A stretch of DNA of 64,000 nucleotides from Salinicoccus halitifaciens (GCF_021026095.1 NZ_JAJNCU010000005.1:62001-126000), one strand, 5' to 3'. Shown: positions 11,787-22,311, counted from the stretch's first letter. Numbers and translations are program-made. Notes: generated by a model not told the origin, from the sequence alone.

Positions 11787-12326
11787 TTACTTTTGGAACG
11801 GCATTCCAAACTGAGTCAACAGTTCTCTTGCCTCTTCGTCTGTGTTTGCAGTAGTTACGATAACGATATCCATACCTCTGACTTTCGATACTTTATCATA
11901 GTCGATTTCAGGGAAGATCAGCTGTTCTTTGACACCGAGCGTATAGTTGCCGCGGCCGTCGAACGCTTTCTTCGAAACGCCTCTGAAGTCTCTTACACGT
12001 GGCAGGGAAACGGAGATGAGCTTATCCAGGAATTCATACATTCTTTCTCCGCGCAGTGTCACTTTCGCACCGATCGGCATACCTTCACGCAATCTGAAAG
12101 TCGCGATTGATCTCTTCGCTTTAGTGATGATCGGCTTCTGGCCGGTGATCGCTTCAAGCTCTTCCACTGCAGTATCCAGTACTTTTGCGTTCTGTACTGC
12201 GTCACCCACACCCATGTTGACGACGATTTTCTCTATTTCAGGCACTTCCATTACAGAAGAATAATTAAATTTATTTACAAGTTCTGTTTTGATTGATTCG
12301 TTGAATCTTTCTTTTAAACGAGCCAC
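11787..12326 (-). CDS. rplE: 50S ribosomal protein L5
   Basis: 5S rRNA-binding protein of the central protuberance. The start is GTG at 12326 (residues [10 protein letters not shown]), eight bases after GGAGG, which gives the standard 179 aa; the upstream in-frame ATG would overlap the ribosome site. Diagnostic blocks include [14 protein letters not shown] and [12 protein letters not shown], followed by [10 protein letters not shown]. Confidence 0.96.
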   Translation of the reverse strand: MARLKERFNESIKTELVNKFNYSSVMEVPEIEKIVVNMGVGDAVQNAKVLDTAVEELEAITGQKPIITKAKRSIATFRLREGMPIGAKVTLRGERMYEFLDKLISVSLPRVRDFRGVSKKAFDGRGNYTLGVKEQLIFPEIDYDKVSKVRGMDIVIVTTANTDEEARELLTQFGMPFQK

Positions 12327-12353
12327 TTGAAATCCTCCTTTCACTTATACTGA

Positions 12354-12680
12354 TTAGTTGTTCTCAACTGCCGGTATTTCTTTACCGGATTTTACTGCTA
12401 CCCGTACTTTCGTTCCGTCCTCTTTGACCTCATAACGAATACGAGTACGTTCACCTGAGTCCGGATCGATGTGCATTACATTCGACACATGGATCGGTGC
12501 TTCAGTTTCCAGAATTCCGCCTTCCGGGTTCATCTGTGAAGGTTTTTGATGTTTCTTGACGATATTGACACCTTCGACAACGACTCTCTCTTTTGCAGGG
12601 ATCGCCTTAAGGATAGTTCCTTCTTTGCCTTTGTCCTTACCGCTGATTACGACGACTTTATCACCAGTTCTTACGTGCAT
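12354..12680 (-). CDS. rplX: 50S ribosomal protein L24
   Basis: Assembly-initiating 50S protein with an N-terminal KOW motif ([19 protein letters not shown]). [15 protein letters not shown] follows, with a C-terminal NVMHIDP. 108 aa, slightly longer than the common 103-105 because of an extra C-terminal tail. Confidence 0.97.
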   Translation of the reverse strand: MHVRTGDKVVVISGKDKGKEGTILKAIPAKERVVVEGVNIVKKHQKPSQMNPEGGILETEAPIHVSNVMHIDPDSGERTRIRYEVKEDGTKVRVAVKSGKEIPAVENN

Positions 12681-12710
12681 GAAAATTGCACCTCCTTATA
12701 TAAATTGGGA

Positions 12711-13079
12711 TTATAATACTTCTGGTGCAAGTGAAATGATCTTCATGAAATTGCCTTCGCGCAGTTCACGGGCAACCGGACCGAAGATACGTGTACCTCT
12801 TGGACCTTTATCATCACGAATGATAACACATGCATTTTCATCAAATTTGATGTATGAACCATCTTCACGGCGGACGCCTGTTTTGGTTCTGACGATGACA
12901 GCTCTGACTACTTCACCTTTTTTGACAACGCCACCTGGTGTTGCATTTTTGACTGTCGCAACGATGACATCACCGATATTCGCAGTTTTACGTCCCGTAC
13001 CACCCAATACTTTGATGGTTAATACTTCACGCGCACCTGAGTTATCTGCAACTTTCAAGCGGGATTCCTGTTGGATCAT
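12711..13079 (-). CDS. rplN: 50S ribosomal protein L14
   Basis: 122-aa protein at the subunit interface. It begins [19 protein letters not shown] and has [15 protein letters not shown] and [10 protein letters not shown], all family-invariant. It forms part of the spc gene run. Confidence 0.98.
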   Translation of the reverse strand: MIQQESRLKVADNSGAREVLTIKVLGGTGRKTANIGDVIVATVKNATPGGVVKKGEVVRAVIVRTKTGVRREDGSYIKFDENACVIIRDDKGPRGTRIFGPVARELREGNFMKIISLAPEVL

Positions 13080-13108
13080 GCGAATGGACCTCCTTTATCT
13101 TCGATAGT

Positions 13109-13372
13109 TTAAATAATTACTGATTCTTCAACGATTTCCACTAAACGGAAACGCTTAGTTTTTGATAACGGACGTGTTTCTTCGATACGGACCACATCGC
13201 CCATTTTCGCACTGTTCTTTTCATCGTGCGTTTTATATTTCTTGGAATATTTAACACGTTTGTTGATGATAGGGTGTCTTTTGTAAGTTTCAACAAGTAC
13301 CGTGATCGTTTTATCCATCTTGTCGGATACTACGCGGCCCTGGTAAACTTTACGTTCATTTTTTGTTTCCAC
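13109..13372 (-). CDS. rpsQ: 30S ribosomal protein S17
   Basis: OB-fold primary 16S rRNA binder. 87 aa with [32 protein letters not shown] and [16 protein letters not shown]. Confidence 0.98.
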   Translation of the reverse strand: METKNERKVYQGRVVSDKMDKTITVLVETYKRHPIINKRVKYSKKYKTHDEKNSAKMGDVVRIEETRPLSKTKRFRLVEIVEESVII

Positions 13373-13390
13373 TATTTTAACCCTCCTATA

Positions 13391-13600
13391 TTATTGATTG
13401 GCTCTTGCTTCCTCAAGCTCTCTCTCACGTACAGTTGTTTTCATTCTAGCGATAGATTTTCTGACTTGTTTGATACGAGCAGTGTTCTCTAGCTGACCTG
13501 TAGCTAGCTGAAAGCGTAGGTTGAAAAGTTCTTCTTTCAATTCTTTAACGTTTTCTTCAATTTCTGATGTCGTTAAATCACGGATTTCTTTAGCTTTCAT
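13391..13600 (-). CDS. rpmC: 50S ribosomal protein L29
   Basis: Tunnel-exit protein, a docking site for trigger factor and SRP. I place the start at 13600 ([16 protein letters not shown]), giving 69 aa, with AGGTGGTG upstream. The start overlaps the rplP stop by 11 bases. [20 protein letters not shown] is the family signature. Confidence 0.96.
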   Translation of the reverse strand: MKAKEIRDLTTSEIEENVKELKEELFNLRFQLATGQLENTARIKQVRKSIARMKTTVRERELEEARANQ

Positions 13601-14024
13601 TCGTATCACCACCTAATTCTTCACGTCTTACGATTTTTGTTTTTACCGGAAGCTTGTGGCTCGCCAGACGAAGTGCCTCTTTAGCTACCTCTTCTTCAAC
13701 ACCAGAAACTTCAAACATTACACGGCCAGGTTTTACTACTGCAATCCATCCTTCAACTGCACCTTTACCTGAACCCATACGTACTTCCAAAGGTTTCTTC
13801 GTGTACGGTGTATGCGGGAAAATGTTGATCCATACTTTACCGCCACGCTTCATATAACGTGTCATTGCGATACGTGCTGATTCGATCTGTCTTGAAGTGA
13901 TCCATGCAGTCGTTGTCGCCTGCAGTCCATATTCACCAAATGATACTTGATTACCGCCTTTTGACTGACCTTTTGTATCCGGACGGTGCTGACGACGGTA
14001 CTTTACTCTTTTAGGTAATAACAT
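13590..14024 (-). CDS. rplP: 50S ribosomal protein L16
   Basis: Positions A-site tRNA; 144 aa. The start at 14024 ([15 protein letters not shown]) is the universal N-terminus and lies nine bases after AAGGAGG; a TTG two codons upstream is too close to it. [18 protein letters not shown] is diagnostic. Confidence 0.97.
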   Translation of the reverse strand: MLLPKRVKYRRQHRPDTKGQSKGGNQVSFGEYGLQATTTAWITSRQIESARIAMTRYMKRGGKVWINIFPHTPYTKKPLEVRMGSGKGAVEGWIAVVKPGRVMFEVSGVEEEVAKEALRLASHKLPVKTKIVRREELGGDTNES

Positions 14025-14039
14025 TATCAATTTCCTCCT

Positions 14040-14684
14040 TTACTTGTTATCTTTTTTGACAGGAAGAACTTCTCCACGGTAGATCCATACTTTGACGCCG
14101 AGCTTACCATAAGTCGTGTCTGCTTCTTCGTGTGCATAATCAATGTCTGCACGGAGAGTATGAAGTGGAACCGTTCCTTCGCTGTAACCTTCTGAACGCG
14201 CGATATCTGCGCCGCCCAAACGGCCGGAAACTTGTGTTCTGATTCCTTTGGCACCTGCTTTGATCGCTCTTCCAAGCGCCTGCTTTTGAGCTCTACGGAA
14301 TGACACACGGTTTTCAAGCTGGCGTGCGATGCTTTCTGCAACCAGTTTGGCATCCATATCAATTTTCTTAACTTCAACTACGTTGATGTGTACTCTTTTG
14401 CCGGTTAATTTGGATAAAGCTGAACGCAGTTTATCTATCTCGCTGCCGCCTTTACCAATGACCATACCAGGCTTGCCTGTATGAACAGCTATATTAACTC
14501 GGTTTGCCGCACGTTCGATTTCAACTTTTGAAATGGACGCGTCTTTAAGATTTGTCTCGATATATTCACGTATTCTCAAGTCTTCATGCAAGAGGTCTGC
14601 AAAGTCTTTATCTGCATACCATTTCGCTTCCCAATCACGGATGATGCCTGTACGAAGACCAATTGGATTAATCTTTTGACCCAA
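14040..14684 (-). CDS. rpsC: 30S ribosomal protein S3
   Basis: Part of the mRNA entry helicase. 214 aa with [19 protein letters not shown] and the KH-domain [17 protein letters not shown]. The C-terminal domain has [12 protein letters not shown] and [20 protein letters not shown]. Standard length and order. Confidence 0.98.
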   Translation of the reverse strand: MGQKINPIGLRTGIIRDWEAKWYADKDFADLLHEDLRIREYIETNLKDASISKVEIERAANRVNIAVHTGKPGMVIGKGGSEIDKLRSALSKLTGKRVHINVVEVKKIDMDAKLVAESIARQLENRVSFRRAQKQALGRAIKAGAKGIRTQVSGRLGGADIARSEGYSEGTVPLHTLRADIDYAHEEADTTYGKLGVKVWIYRGEVLPVKKDNK

Positions 14685-14704
14685 ATTAATTCCCTCCTTA
14701 GTTT

Positions 14705-15100
14705 TTAAGCTTTCTCTTCAACTTTTTCGTTCTCTTCAGTTTCAACTGCCGCATCATCTTCAATCGCTGCCGGCTCTGCGACAACTACTGTGATGTGGCT
14801 TGTACGTTTGTTGATCTTCGTCGCACGGCCTTGTGCACGGGGACGGAAACGTTTAAGAGTCGGACCTTCGTCTGCATATGCTTCAGATACGATCAGGTGA
14901 TCGATGTCCATATCATAGTTATGTTCTGCGTTCGCCACTGCCGAGTTGATCAGCTTTTCGACGATCGGCGCTGTTCTTTTATTTGTATGCTTCAGTATTG
15001 AGATTGCTTCCCCGACTTCTTTGCCGCGGATCAGATCCATGACAAGTCTGACTTTACGTGGTGCAATCCTGACTGTTTTAGCAACTGCTTTCGCTTGCAT
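14705..15100 (-). CDS. rplV: 50S ribosomal protein L22
   Basis: Its hairpin lines the polypeptide exit tunnel and can mutate to macrolide resistance. 131 aa with [18 protein letters not shown] and the hairpin end [20 protein letters not shown]. The C-terminus extends past the usual 112-117 aa as an acidic tail rich in Glu and Ala. Confidence 0.97.
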   Translation of the reverse strand: MQAKAVAKTVRIAPRKVRLVMDLIRGKEVGEAISILKHTNKRTAPIVEKLINSAVANAEHNYDMDIDHLIVSEAYADEGPTLKRFRPRAQGRATKINKRTSHITVVVAEPAAIEDDAAVETEENEKVEEKA

Positions 15101-15133
15101 GTTCGGTTCCTCCTTTATAGCGGATTATTTCTA

Positions 15134-15412
15134 TTATCTGCCTGTTCTCTTATCATTATTGCCGTGACCTTTGAAAGTCCTTGTCGGTGCGAACTCTCCG
15201 AGCTTATGTCCGACCATATCTTCTGTAATATAAACCGGTACATGTTTGCGGCCATCGTACACTGCAATTGTGTGTCCAATAAAATTAGGGAAAATTGTTG
15301 AACGGCGTGACCATGTTTTTATAACGCTCTTCTTGCTCGTTTCATTTAAGTTTTCAACCTTCTTCATCAAATGATCATCGACGAAAGGTCCTTTTTTAAG
15401 ACTGCGAGTCAT
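15134..15412 (-). CDS. rpsS: 30S ribosomal protein S19
   Basis: Head protein, 92 aa from the start at 15412 ([18 protein letters not shown]). This start follows GGAGGCGCC and is the universal N-terminus; an upstream in-frame codon adds an unrelated sequence. [20 protein letters not shown] and [14 protein letters not shown] are diagnostic. Confidence 0.97.
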   Translation of the reverse strand: MTRSLKKGPFVDDHLMKKVENLNETSKKSVIKTWSRRSTIFPNFIGHTIAVYDGRKHVPVYITEDMVGHKLGEFAPTRTFKGHGNNDKRTGR

Positions 15413-15473
15413 TAGGGCGCCTCCTTTATCAAAATTGTGTGCGGAACTGAGTCCGCACAATTTTTAATTTAAT

Positions 15474-16307
15474 TTATTTTTTCTTACGGCTTCTGACGAT
15501 CAGCTTATTCGAACGGTTTTTGCCTCTTCTTGTCTTCTTGCCAAGGGTCGGTTTGCCCCATGGAGACATAGGTGACGGACGTCCGATAGGTGCACGGCCT
15601 TCACCACCACCGTGTGGGTGGTCGTTAGGGTTCATGACGGAACCACGTACTGTAGGGCGTTCGCCTTTCCATCTTGAACGGCCTGCTTTACCGATGTTGA
15701 TCAGTTCGTGCTGTTCGTTGCCGACTGCACCGACTGTTGCACGGCAAGTCGCAAGGATCATTCTCACTTCACCGGATTTCAGTCTGACGAGAACGTATTT
15801 GCCCTCTTTACCGAGAACCTGTGCACGTGCGCCTGCTGATCTTGCCAGCTGGCCGCCGCGGCCTGGTTTAAGCTCGATGTTGTGGACCATGGTACCAACA
15901 GGAATGTCCTGAAGTGCCAATGCGTTACCAGGTTTGATATCCGCATCCGGACCACTCATGATTTCAGTGCCCACCGTTACACCTTTAGGTGCGATGATGT
16001 ATTTTTTTTCGCCGTCTGCGTAGTGCACAAGTGCAATGTTCGCTGAACGGTTCGGGTCATACTCGATTGTTGCCACTTTACCAGGAACGCCGTCTTTAAT
16101 ACGTTTGAAGTCGATCACTCTGTACTGGCGCTTATGTCCGCCGCCTTTATGGCGTACGGTCATCCGGCCCTGGTTGTTACGGCCCGCTTTTTTCGGCAGC
16201 GGCTGTAATAGTGACCGTTCCGGAGTCGTCGAAGTGACTTCGGCAAAATCCGAGCCAGTCATATTACGACGAGCGTTTGTGGTTGGCTTGTACTTTTTTA
16301 TTGCCAT
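15474..16307 (-). CDS. rplB: 50S ribosomal protein L2
   Basis: Peptidyl-transferase-proximal protein, 277 aa. [21 protein letters not shown] is the Gram-positive N-terminus. [18 protein letters not shown] and the catalytic-region [18 protein letters not shown] are conserved. Confidence 0.98.
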   Translation of the reverse strand: MAIKKYKPTTNARRNMTGSDFAEVTSTTPERSLLQPLPKKAGRNNQGRMTVRHKGGGHKRQYRVIDFKRIKDGVPGKVATIEYDPNRSANIALVHYADGEKKYIIAPKGVTVGTEIMSGPDADIKPGNALALQDIPVGTMVHNIELKPGRGGQLARSAGARAQVLGKEGKYVLVRLKSGEVRMILATCRATVGAVGNEQHELINIGKAGRSRWKGERPTVRGSVMNPNDHPHGGGEGRAPIGRPSPMSPWGKPTLGKKTRRGKNRSNKLIVRSRKKK

Positions 16308-16338
16308 CTCGTTTTACCTCCTTAATGGTAAGTCGCTC

Positions 16339-16611
16339 CTAGAATATGTCTATGGAGCCTTCTTTTAATGTTACGATCGCTTTTCTTCTTCTATTAGTAT
16401 AGCCTTCATAGCGACCCATACGTTTTTTCTTCGGTTTGACGTTCATTATGTTCACTTTGTCAACTTTGACGCCGAAGATTTCTTCGATCGCGTATTTGAC
16501 TTGCGTTTTGTTCGCTTTGACGTCCACATCGAATGTGTACTTGTCCATCTGCATCAAATCTGCTGAACGTTCAGTAATGACCGGACGTTTGATAATATCA
16601 CGAGCATCCAT
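16339..16611 (-). CDS. rplW: 50S ribosomal protein L23
   Basis: Tunnel-exit chaperone dock, 90 aa, with [35 protein letters not shown] and [20 protein letters not shown]. Its ATG overlaps the rplD stop by one base. Confidence 0.97.
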   Translation of the reverse strand: MDARDIIKRPVITERSADLMQMDKYTFDVDVKANKTQVKYAIEEIFGVKVDKVNIMNVKPKKKRMGRYEGYTNRRRKAIVTLKEGSIDIF

Positions 16612-17231
16612 TACAGAAGTACCTCCTCTGCTTTAGTGATTGCACCTTCCGTAAAGATAACACGGTCAGCAGAAAGGATATCCAGTACGTTGAGCCCTTC
16701 CGGTGTAAGCACCGTCACACCCTGCAGGTTGCGGGATGAAAGCTGTACGTTGACATCTTCATTTTCAAGGACTAACAGGACTTTTCTGTCTGCCTCAAGA
16801 TTTTCCAGAATTGCGAGGAAATCTTTTGTTTTCGGTGCGTCTAATGAAATGTTGTCCACTACTGTCAGGACATCTTCATTCACTTTTGCCGACAACGCTG
16901 AACGGAGTGCCAGACGGCGCATCTTTCTCGGCATCTTGTAGGAATAGCTTCTTGGCGTCGGTCCGAATACTACGCCACCGCCTCTGAACTGCGGCGCACG
17001 GATGGTACCCTGACGCGCATTACCTGTTCCTTTTTGTCTGAATGGCTTCCTGCCTCCGCCACGGACCGCTGAACGGTTTTTCACCGCATGCGTGCCACGG
17101 CGCTGTGAAGCCTGCTGCAACTGAACCGCTTCGAAAAGCACGTGCTGATTTGGTTCGATACCAAATATCTCCTGGTTCAATTCGATTGAATTCACTTTAG
17201 TTCCGTCTTTAGATAAAACATCGATTGCCAT
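16611..17231 (-). CDS. rplD: 50S ribosomal protein L4
   Basis: Tunnel protein and, in some bacteria, autorepressor of the S10 operon. 206 aa with the loop [20 protein letters not shown] and the Rossmann-like C-terminal part. [20 protein letters not shown] is diagnostic. Confidence 0.98.
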   Translation of the reverse strand: MAIDVLSKDGTKVNSIELNQEIFGIEPNQHVLFEAVQLQQASQRRGTHAVKNRSAVRGGGRKPFRQKGTGNARQGTIRAPQFRGGGVVFGPTPRSYSYKMPRKMRRLALRSALSAKVNEDVLTVVDNISLDAPKTKDFLAILENLEADRKVLLVLENEDVNVQLSSRNLQGVTVLTPEGLNVLDILSADRVIFTEGAITKAEEVLL

Positions 17232-17261
17232 GTGTTAAATCCTCCCTTCTTGAATTTTTAT

Positions 17262-17924
17262 TTATTTAACACTTTTTTTAGTTGCTGCTGAAATTTTTAC
17301 ATATCCTTTACGAGGGCCCGGCACGTTACCTTTAATGAGTAACACGTTGCGCTCGGCATCCACACGTACGATTTCAAGATTTTGCAATGTGATGGTCTGA
17401 CCGCCCATTTGACCTGGCAATTTCTTACCTTTGAAAACTCTTGCCGGGTCTGCAGCTGCCGCCATCGCACCAGGTGACCTGTGGAAATGGGAACCGTGGC
17501 TCATCGGGCCGCGCGACTGGTTATGACGCTTGATTGCACCCTGGAAACCTTTACCTTTTGAAGTTCCTGTCACATCTACAAAGTCCCCTGCTTCAAATGT
17601 ATCTGCAGTGACTTCTTGACCGATTTCGAATTCTTCAACGTTCAAGTTCTTGAATTCGCGAATGAAGCGCTTAGGGAGTACTCCTGAAGCTTTTGCATGT
17701 CCTGTTTCAGCTTTGTTCGCATACTTGTTGGATCTTGCACCTTCAAAGTATTCACGCTTGTCGTCAAAGCCGATCTGAACCGCATTATAGCCGTCAGTCT
17801 CTTCAACTTTCTTCTGTACTACCACGTTACCTGCTGTTTCTACTACCGTTACGGGAATCAACTCGCCGTTTTCACCGAAAACCTGAGTCATTCCAACTTT
17901 TTTACCTAAGATTCCTTTGGTCAT
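17262..17924 (-). CDS. rplC: 50S ribosomal protein L3
   Basis: Early-assembly protein, 220 aa. [20 protein letters not shown] is the N-terminus. [18 protein letters not shown] and [18 protein letters not shown] form the loop that reaches the peptidyl transferase centre. Confidence 0.98.
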   Translation of the reverse strand: MTKGILGKKVGMTQVFGENGELIPVTVVETAGNVVVQKKVEETDGYNAVQIGFDDKREYFEGARSNKYANKAETGHAKASGVLPKRFIREFKNLNVEEFEIGQEVTADTFEAGDFVDVTGTSKGKGFQGAIKRHNQSRGPMSHGSHFHRSPGAMAAAADPARVFKGKKLPGQMGGQTITLQNLEIVRVDAERNVLLIKGNVPGPRKGYVKISAATKKSVK

Positions 17925-17948
17925 CGAAAGTCCACCTCCTGTGAAAAA

Positions 17949-18448
<500 letters not shown>

Positions 18449-18454
18449 TTAGAT

Positions 18455-18483
18455 ATAATACACGAAAAGAGCGAAAAAATCAA
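18455..18483 (-). promoter_or_regulatory. proximal SigA promoter of the S10 operon
   Basis: Minus strand TTGATT (18478-18483), 17 bases, TATTAT (18455-18460). The start site would fall near 18448, just before the first leader hairpin. Confidence 0.75.
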
Positions 18484-18538
18484 TAGATAACCTAAGATTT
18501 TTCCACTCTTTTTTCCGATGGGAATTTTCGACCCCATC

Positions 18539-18567
18539 ATTATACTTTATTCAGCTGTAAATTACAA
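18539..18567 (-). promoter_or_regulatory. distal SigA promoter of the S10 operon
   Basis: Minus strand TTGTAA (18562-18567), 17 bases, perfect TATAAT (18539-18544). It lies within bases of the pbuG stop codon and about 84 bp upstream of the proximal promoter, giving a tandem promoter arrangement. Confidence 0.65.
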
Positions 18568-18569
18568 TG

Positions 18570-19904
18570 CTATTCCGAGACGAACACGAAATAGAGTATG
18601 AAGATGATGAACAGTCCGTACATCATCGGATGGATTTCTTTCCTCCGCCCCGCCATGATCATCGTCACCGGATAGAATATGAAGCCGATCGCAATACCGG
18701 TCGCTATGCTGTAGGAGAGCGGCATTAGGAACACCGTCAGGAATGCCGGCACCGCGATTTCGAACTGGTTGAACGGTATCTTGCTCAAGTTCGATGCCAT
18801 GAGCGCCCCGACGATGATCAGGGCGGGTGCCGTCACTTCCGATGTGAAGGTGACGAGCAGCGGCGAGAAGAATATCGCCGATAAGAACAGGAAGGCACTC
18901 ACCACGCTTGCGAATCCCGTCCGTGCACCCGCGGCGACACCCGCCGTCGATTCCACATAGGAGGTGGTCGTCGATGTACCGAAGATCGCACCCGAAATTG
19001 TCGCGAATGCATCCGAGAGCAGTGCACGCCCTGCCCGCGGGAGTTTATTGTCCCGGATCAGGTTCGCCTGGGATGCCACGCCCACAAGCGTGCCCGCCGT
19101 ATCGAAGAAGTCGACGAACAGGAATGTGAGGACGACGATCAGGAACTGTGTATTGAACAATTGGGATGGTTCTGCAAATGCTTCGAATGCGGCTCCGAAT
19201 GTCGGCGCCATGCTCGGCGCTGCGCTGACGATGCCTTCGGGCATCGGCACGAGGCTGAAGATGACACCTGTGACGGCCGTTATGATCATCCCGAAGAATA
19301 TCGCACCCGGCACCTTTTTCGCCATCAGTATGACGGTGACGAGCAGCCCAAAGCCCGCAAGCAGCACACCGGGGTCATGGACCGGCCCGAGGCTGACGAG
19401 CGTCGCTTCATCTGATGTGATGATGCCTGCGCCCTGCAGGCCGACGAAAGTGATGAAGAAGCCGATTCCGGCACTGACGGCCATCTTCATCTCCATGGGG
19501 ATTGCGTTGATTATGTATTCACGTACACCGGACAGCGTCAGTATGACGAATATGATCCCCGAGAATAAAACTCCGGTGAGCGCGGTCTGCCACGGGATGC
19601 CCATGGTGAGCACCACGGAGAATGCGAAGAAGGCATTCAGGCCCATGCCCGGGGCGAGCGCAATCGGATACTTTGCAAATACACCCATGATCAGGGTGCC
19701 GACGAACGCTGCAAGCGCCGTTGCAACGAAGACCGCATTCATATCCATCTTCATGTCATCCGGCACACCGTCGATGCCCTGGAGGGACAGCATCGCCGGG
19801 TTGACTGCAAGAACATACGCCATGGAAAGGAACGTCGTCAGTCCGCCGATTATTTCGCGGCGGTATGTCGTGTTATGACCTTTGAAATCAAAGTATTTTT
19901 TCAT
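18570..19904 (-). CDS. pbuG: NCS2-family purine permease (PbuG/AzgA type)
   Basis: Proton-coupled uptake of hypoxanthine/guanine-type bases across the cytoplasmic membrane. 444 aa with about 12-14 hydrophobic segments. The N-terminus FKGHNTTYRREIIGGLTTFLSMAY is typical of the PbuG/AzgA clade, as are GMGLNAFFAFSVVLTMG and SYVESTAGVAAGARTGFASV. Exact substrate among PbuG/PbuO-like proteins cannot be set from sequence. There is no purine riboswitch upstream: only 65 bases separate it from the preceding gene on the same strand, so the two may be co-transcribed. Confidence 0.88.
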   Translation of the reverse strand: MKKYFDFKGHNTTYRREIIGGLTTFLSMAYVLAVNPAMLSLQGIDGVPDDMKMDMNAVFVATALAAFVGTLIMGVFAKYPIALAPGMGLNAFFAFSVVLTMGIPWQTALTGVLFSGIIFVILTLSGVREYIINAIPMEMKMAVSAGIGFFITFVGLQGAGIITSDEATLVSLGPVHDPGVLLAGFGLLVTVILMAKKVPGAIFFGMIITAVTGVIFSLVPMPEGIVSAAPSMAPTFGAAFEAFAEPSQLFNTQFLIVVLTFLFVDFFDTAGTLVGVASQANLIRDNKLPRAGRALLSDAFATISGAIFGTSTTTSYVESTAGVAAGARTGFASVVSAFLFLSAIFFSPLLVTFTSEVTAPALIIVGALMASNLSKIPFNQFEIAVPAFLTVFLMPLSYSIATGIAIGFIFYPVTMIMAGRRKEIHPMMYGLFIIFILYFVFVSE

Positions 19905-19969
19905 TACATTTCTCCGATCTTTTTATTTTCGTGCCGGTTCCTGATGAATGGAGCGGGAGGATGGATCCG

Positions 19970-20608
19970 TCATATCACTTTGATGATGTCCGGATGGTCG
20001 TGCCCGATGAACTTGACGAGCAGGCGGCGTGTGACCGGCAGGAAGTTCTCTATCAGTTTACCGAGCAGGAAGACGATGAGGAAGCTTCCGATGAATACCG
20101 GACCGCCGAGCAGGAATCCTCCGACGAGCGCAAAAGCTTCCATTAAGTTGCGGGCACTGGAGAGTTTCATATTGAACTTCTCGATGAAAAACAGCATCAA
20201 TGTATCACGCGGGCCCGCACCGAGGTTCGGTGTGATGTAAAATGCAATGCCGAAGGCCATGACGATCACACCGGCCGTGAACGCAATCCCGTGCATCACC
20301 CACCCTTCGACTTCCGGGAGCAGGAAGTTGAAGACATCTATGAAGATGCCGATTGTGAACATGTTTATGTATACGCCAAGCTTAGGCAGCCGCTTCAACG
20401 CCACCGCCGTGAACAGGACGATGACCGCTCCGACTATGATGGACCATGATCCGATCGTGAGGCCGAAAGTGTCCCATAAGCCGTAATGGAAGACATCCCA
20501 CGGGCCGAGTCCGTACATGCGTCCCTTGATGGTCAGGGCGACGCCCAGGGAAAGTATGATCATGCCCCCGACGAAGAAGAGCCAGCGTTTGAATATCGAA
20601 TTCCTCAA
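19970..20608 (-). CDS. YczE/YitT-type integral membrane protein
   Basis: 212 aa with five to six membrane segments. The motif GLGPWDVFHYGL near residue 33 and its repeat-like partner NLGAGPRDTLMLFF near residue 128 are characteristic of the YczE/YyaS/YitT superfamily. The function is not known beyond a membrane location; YczE has been linked to surfactin production in Bacillus subtilis. The start is TTG at 20608, seven bases after AGGAGG; a nearby ATG is in another frame. Confidence 0.75.
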   Translation of the reverse strand: MRNSIFKRWLFFVGGMIILSLGVALTIKGRMYGLGPWDVFHYGLWDTFGLTIGSWSIIVGAVIVLFTAVALKRLPKLGVYINMFTIGIFIDVFNFLLPEVEGWVMHGIAFTAGVIVMAFGIAFYITPNLGAGPRDTLMLFFIEKFNMKLSSARNLMEAFALVGGFLLGGPVFIGSFLIVFLLGKLIENFLPVTRRLLVKFIGHDHPDIIKVI

Positions 20609-20707
20609 TCATTTTCCTCCTATCCATATATAGACTCATTTTATAGCTGTACCCCGGAAATGACAATAGACAAATTCAGCATGTTTTCATTAAAATTCTG
20701 CCGGGAT

Positions 20708-20733
20708 GTTTGAAGCCGCTTCTTAAAAGGTAA
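20708..20733 (+). promoter_or_regulatory. possible SigB-type promoter for the lipoprotein pair
   Basis: GTTTGA (20708-20713), 14 bases, AGGTAA (20728-20733) resembles the general-stress sigma-B consensus GTTT-N12-15-GGGTA. No good SigA promoter is seen in this gap. It is tentative. Confidence 0.4.
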
Positions 20734-20779
20734 ATTACTGATGAATAAAACAGTATGAGAATATGAAGGAGTGGTTATA

Positions 20780-21025
20780 TTGAAATCCCACAGATATGGG
20801 CTGGCCACGCTCGTTTTATCCACGGGGCTGCTGCTCGGCGCATGCGGCGGCGAAGATGAAGCCGACCCTGCAGGGGATGTCGTTGAGGAAGGTAATGAAG
20901 ATACCTCAGTAGAAATGAATGAAGACGCGGATACGTCAGATGAAGCATCAGACGACGGCACAGATGACACCACCGGCGAAAGCACGGTTGATGGTACTGA
21001 CGAAGATGAGGCCGACACTGAATAA
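20780..21025 (+). CDS. small acidic lipoprotein, truncated paralogue of the next gene
   Basis: 81 aa starting at TTG (20780), eight bases after GGAG; the matching codon in the downstream paralogue is ATG. Residues 1-21 form a lipoprotein signal with lipobox LLGAC (Cys22). The rest is a disordered run of Asp, Glu, Ser and Thr with no domain. Its first 25 codons are nearly identical to those of the gene at 21067 (MKSHRY-LATLVLSTGLLLGACGG), so this is a partial tandem duplication that kept the signal and linker but lost the PepSY domains. Exported and membrane-anchored. Function unknown. Confidence 0.8.
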   Translation: MKSHRYGLATLVLSTGLLLGACGGEDEADPAGDVVEEGNEDTSVEMNEDADTSDEASDDGTDDTTGESTVDGTDEDEADTE

Positions 21026-21066
21026 GCCGGTCGATCAGTAGTTTAATATAAAGGAGCTGTTTTTAA

Positions 21067-21867
21067 ATGAAATCCCATAGATATAAATTGGCAACACTCG
21101 TTTTATCCACAGGGCTGCTGCTCGGTGCATGCGGCGGTGAAGAAGAAGCTCAGGCTCCGGAGGATCCTGAAGAAGTTGCGGATACTGCCGTGGAAGAAGA
21201 TGAAGGTACAGGCACCACCGATCAAAGCACCGATACTTCTGATGATGCCGCCGAAGAAGCGGATACATCAGATGATTCTGCAGGAGAAAGCACGGATGAC
21301 ATGGAAGATACATCAGATACGACGACTGATACATCATCGGACAACACCGACTCGACCAGCGAGTCAGAAGAAACAGAATCCACTGAGGGTGAAGCCGATG
21401 AGGACACCGAAACAACCGAACCTACCGGAGTTGCGGTATTGGATCAGCTCGGCTCCACTCCTGAAGAAGCCGTAAGTGCCGCCCAGGAGAACTTTGACGG
21501 TGAACTGATGGAGCTTGAACTCGATCAGGAAGACGGGGACTGGGTATATAAGGTCTCAATGGAAAATGAATCCGAGGAGTATGAAGCCAAGATGCTCGCA
21601 GAAGACCTGTCCGTCATCAGTGAAGAAACAGAAAGCAATGACGGCATGGACGCAAATGACGTCTTTGCATATGAAGACGCCATCCCGCACGATGAAGCAG
21701 TCCGGACTGCAATGGACGAAGTCGGCGGTGAACTCGAAGGCTGGACACTCGATAAAGATGACGGCCAACTTGAATACGAAATCGAGCTCATGAACACGGA
21801 TGCCGGCGGCGATGCAGAAGTGAAGATCAATGCCGAATCCGGCGAAATTCTTGAAACAGACGACTAA
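21067..21867 (+). CDS. lipoprotein with acidic linker and two PepSY-like domains
   Basis: 266 aa. Lipoprotein signal with Cys22 (LLGAC), then about 100 residues very rich in Asp, Glu, Ser and Thr. Two PepSY-like repeats follow at about 120-180 (TPEEAVSAAQENFDGEL, then WVYKVSMENE) and 195-265 (PHDEAVRTAMDEVGGEL, then LEYEIELMN). PepSY domains often inhibit or modulate extracytoplasmic peptidases. The acidic linker probably spans the wall and suits a high-salt exterior. It follows its truncated paralogue by 41 bases in the same operon and ends at a strong terminator. Confidence 0.85.
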   Translation: MKSHRYKLATLVLSTGLLLGACGGEEEAQAPEDPEEVADTAVEEDEGTGTTDQSTDTSDDAAEEADTSDDSAGESTDDMEDTSDTTTDTSSDNTDSTSESEETESTEGEADEDTETTEPTGVAVLDQLGSTPEEAVSAAQENFDGELMELELDQEDGDWVYKVSMENESEEYEAKMLAEDLSVISEETESNDGMDANDVFAYEDAIPHDEAVRTAMDEVGGELEGWTLDKDDGQLEYEIELMNTDAGGDAEVKINAESGEILETDD

Positions 21868-21880
21868 TATTGAGTTTGAA

Positions 21881-21912
21881 GAGCAGGGTCATGGGGGTCC
21901 TGCTCTTTTTTT
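21881..21912 (+). terminator. intrinsic terminator of the lipoprotein operon
   Basis: GAGCAGG (21881-21887) and CCTGCTC (21899-21905) form the stem, followed by a run of T to 21912. Confidence 0.9.
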
Positions 21913-21939
21913 GTGCTGCGCCGGCCGGGCTTTCGACAC

Positions 21940-22152
21940 TTATCCGGATGGAGGAGGCTTGAGGCGGCGCGCTATCTGGATTTTCAGCGATTATCCGGAC
22001 GGAGACTGCCGGGCACGGAGCGCCATCTGGATTCCCGGCGTTTATCCGGACGGAGGGGGCCTGGCGCGGGGTGCTATCCGGATTCCCGGCGCTTATACGG
22101 ACATGGGAAGTCTCGATCGCCGTCCTGTCCGGATTTTCAGGATATATCTAGA
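21940..22152 (+). repeat. 51-bp periodic intergenic array, motif TATCCGGA (four units plus remnant)
   Basis: TATCCGGA or close variants recur at 21941, 21992, 22043, 22094 and 22145, exactly 51 bp apart. A second motif, ATCTGGAT or ATCCGGAT, recurs at 21974, 22025, 22076 and 22127, also 51 bp apart. Sequence between the motifs diverges. The array fills most of the 400-base gap between the lipoprotein terminator and the monooxygenase gene. Because 51 is a multiple of 3, an open frame with 17-aa repeats crosses it. There is no start site, and other frames are open too, so I do not call it coding. The rest of the gap (22153-22311) shows nothing I recognise. Confidence 0.85.
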
Positions 22153-22311
22153 TGCAAACAGAAACAGAAATGGGCGGGACATACGCTCAACGTCATCAGC
22201 AATTTACAATCTGAAATGGAGAGTTGAATCTTTGGTGATGCAGGCTTATTCTGTTTACAAAACGAAAGCCGGCATCAAATGGATACCGGCAATAATATGC
22301 AGAGAATTTTA

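Noticed and set aside
20641-21018. 125-aa Ser-rich frame opposite the short lipoprotein
   Set aside because: Low-complexity antisense of an Asp/Glu/Ser-rich gene; no supporting signals.
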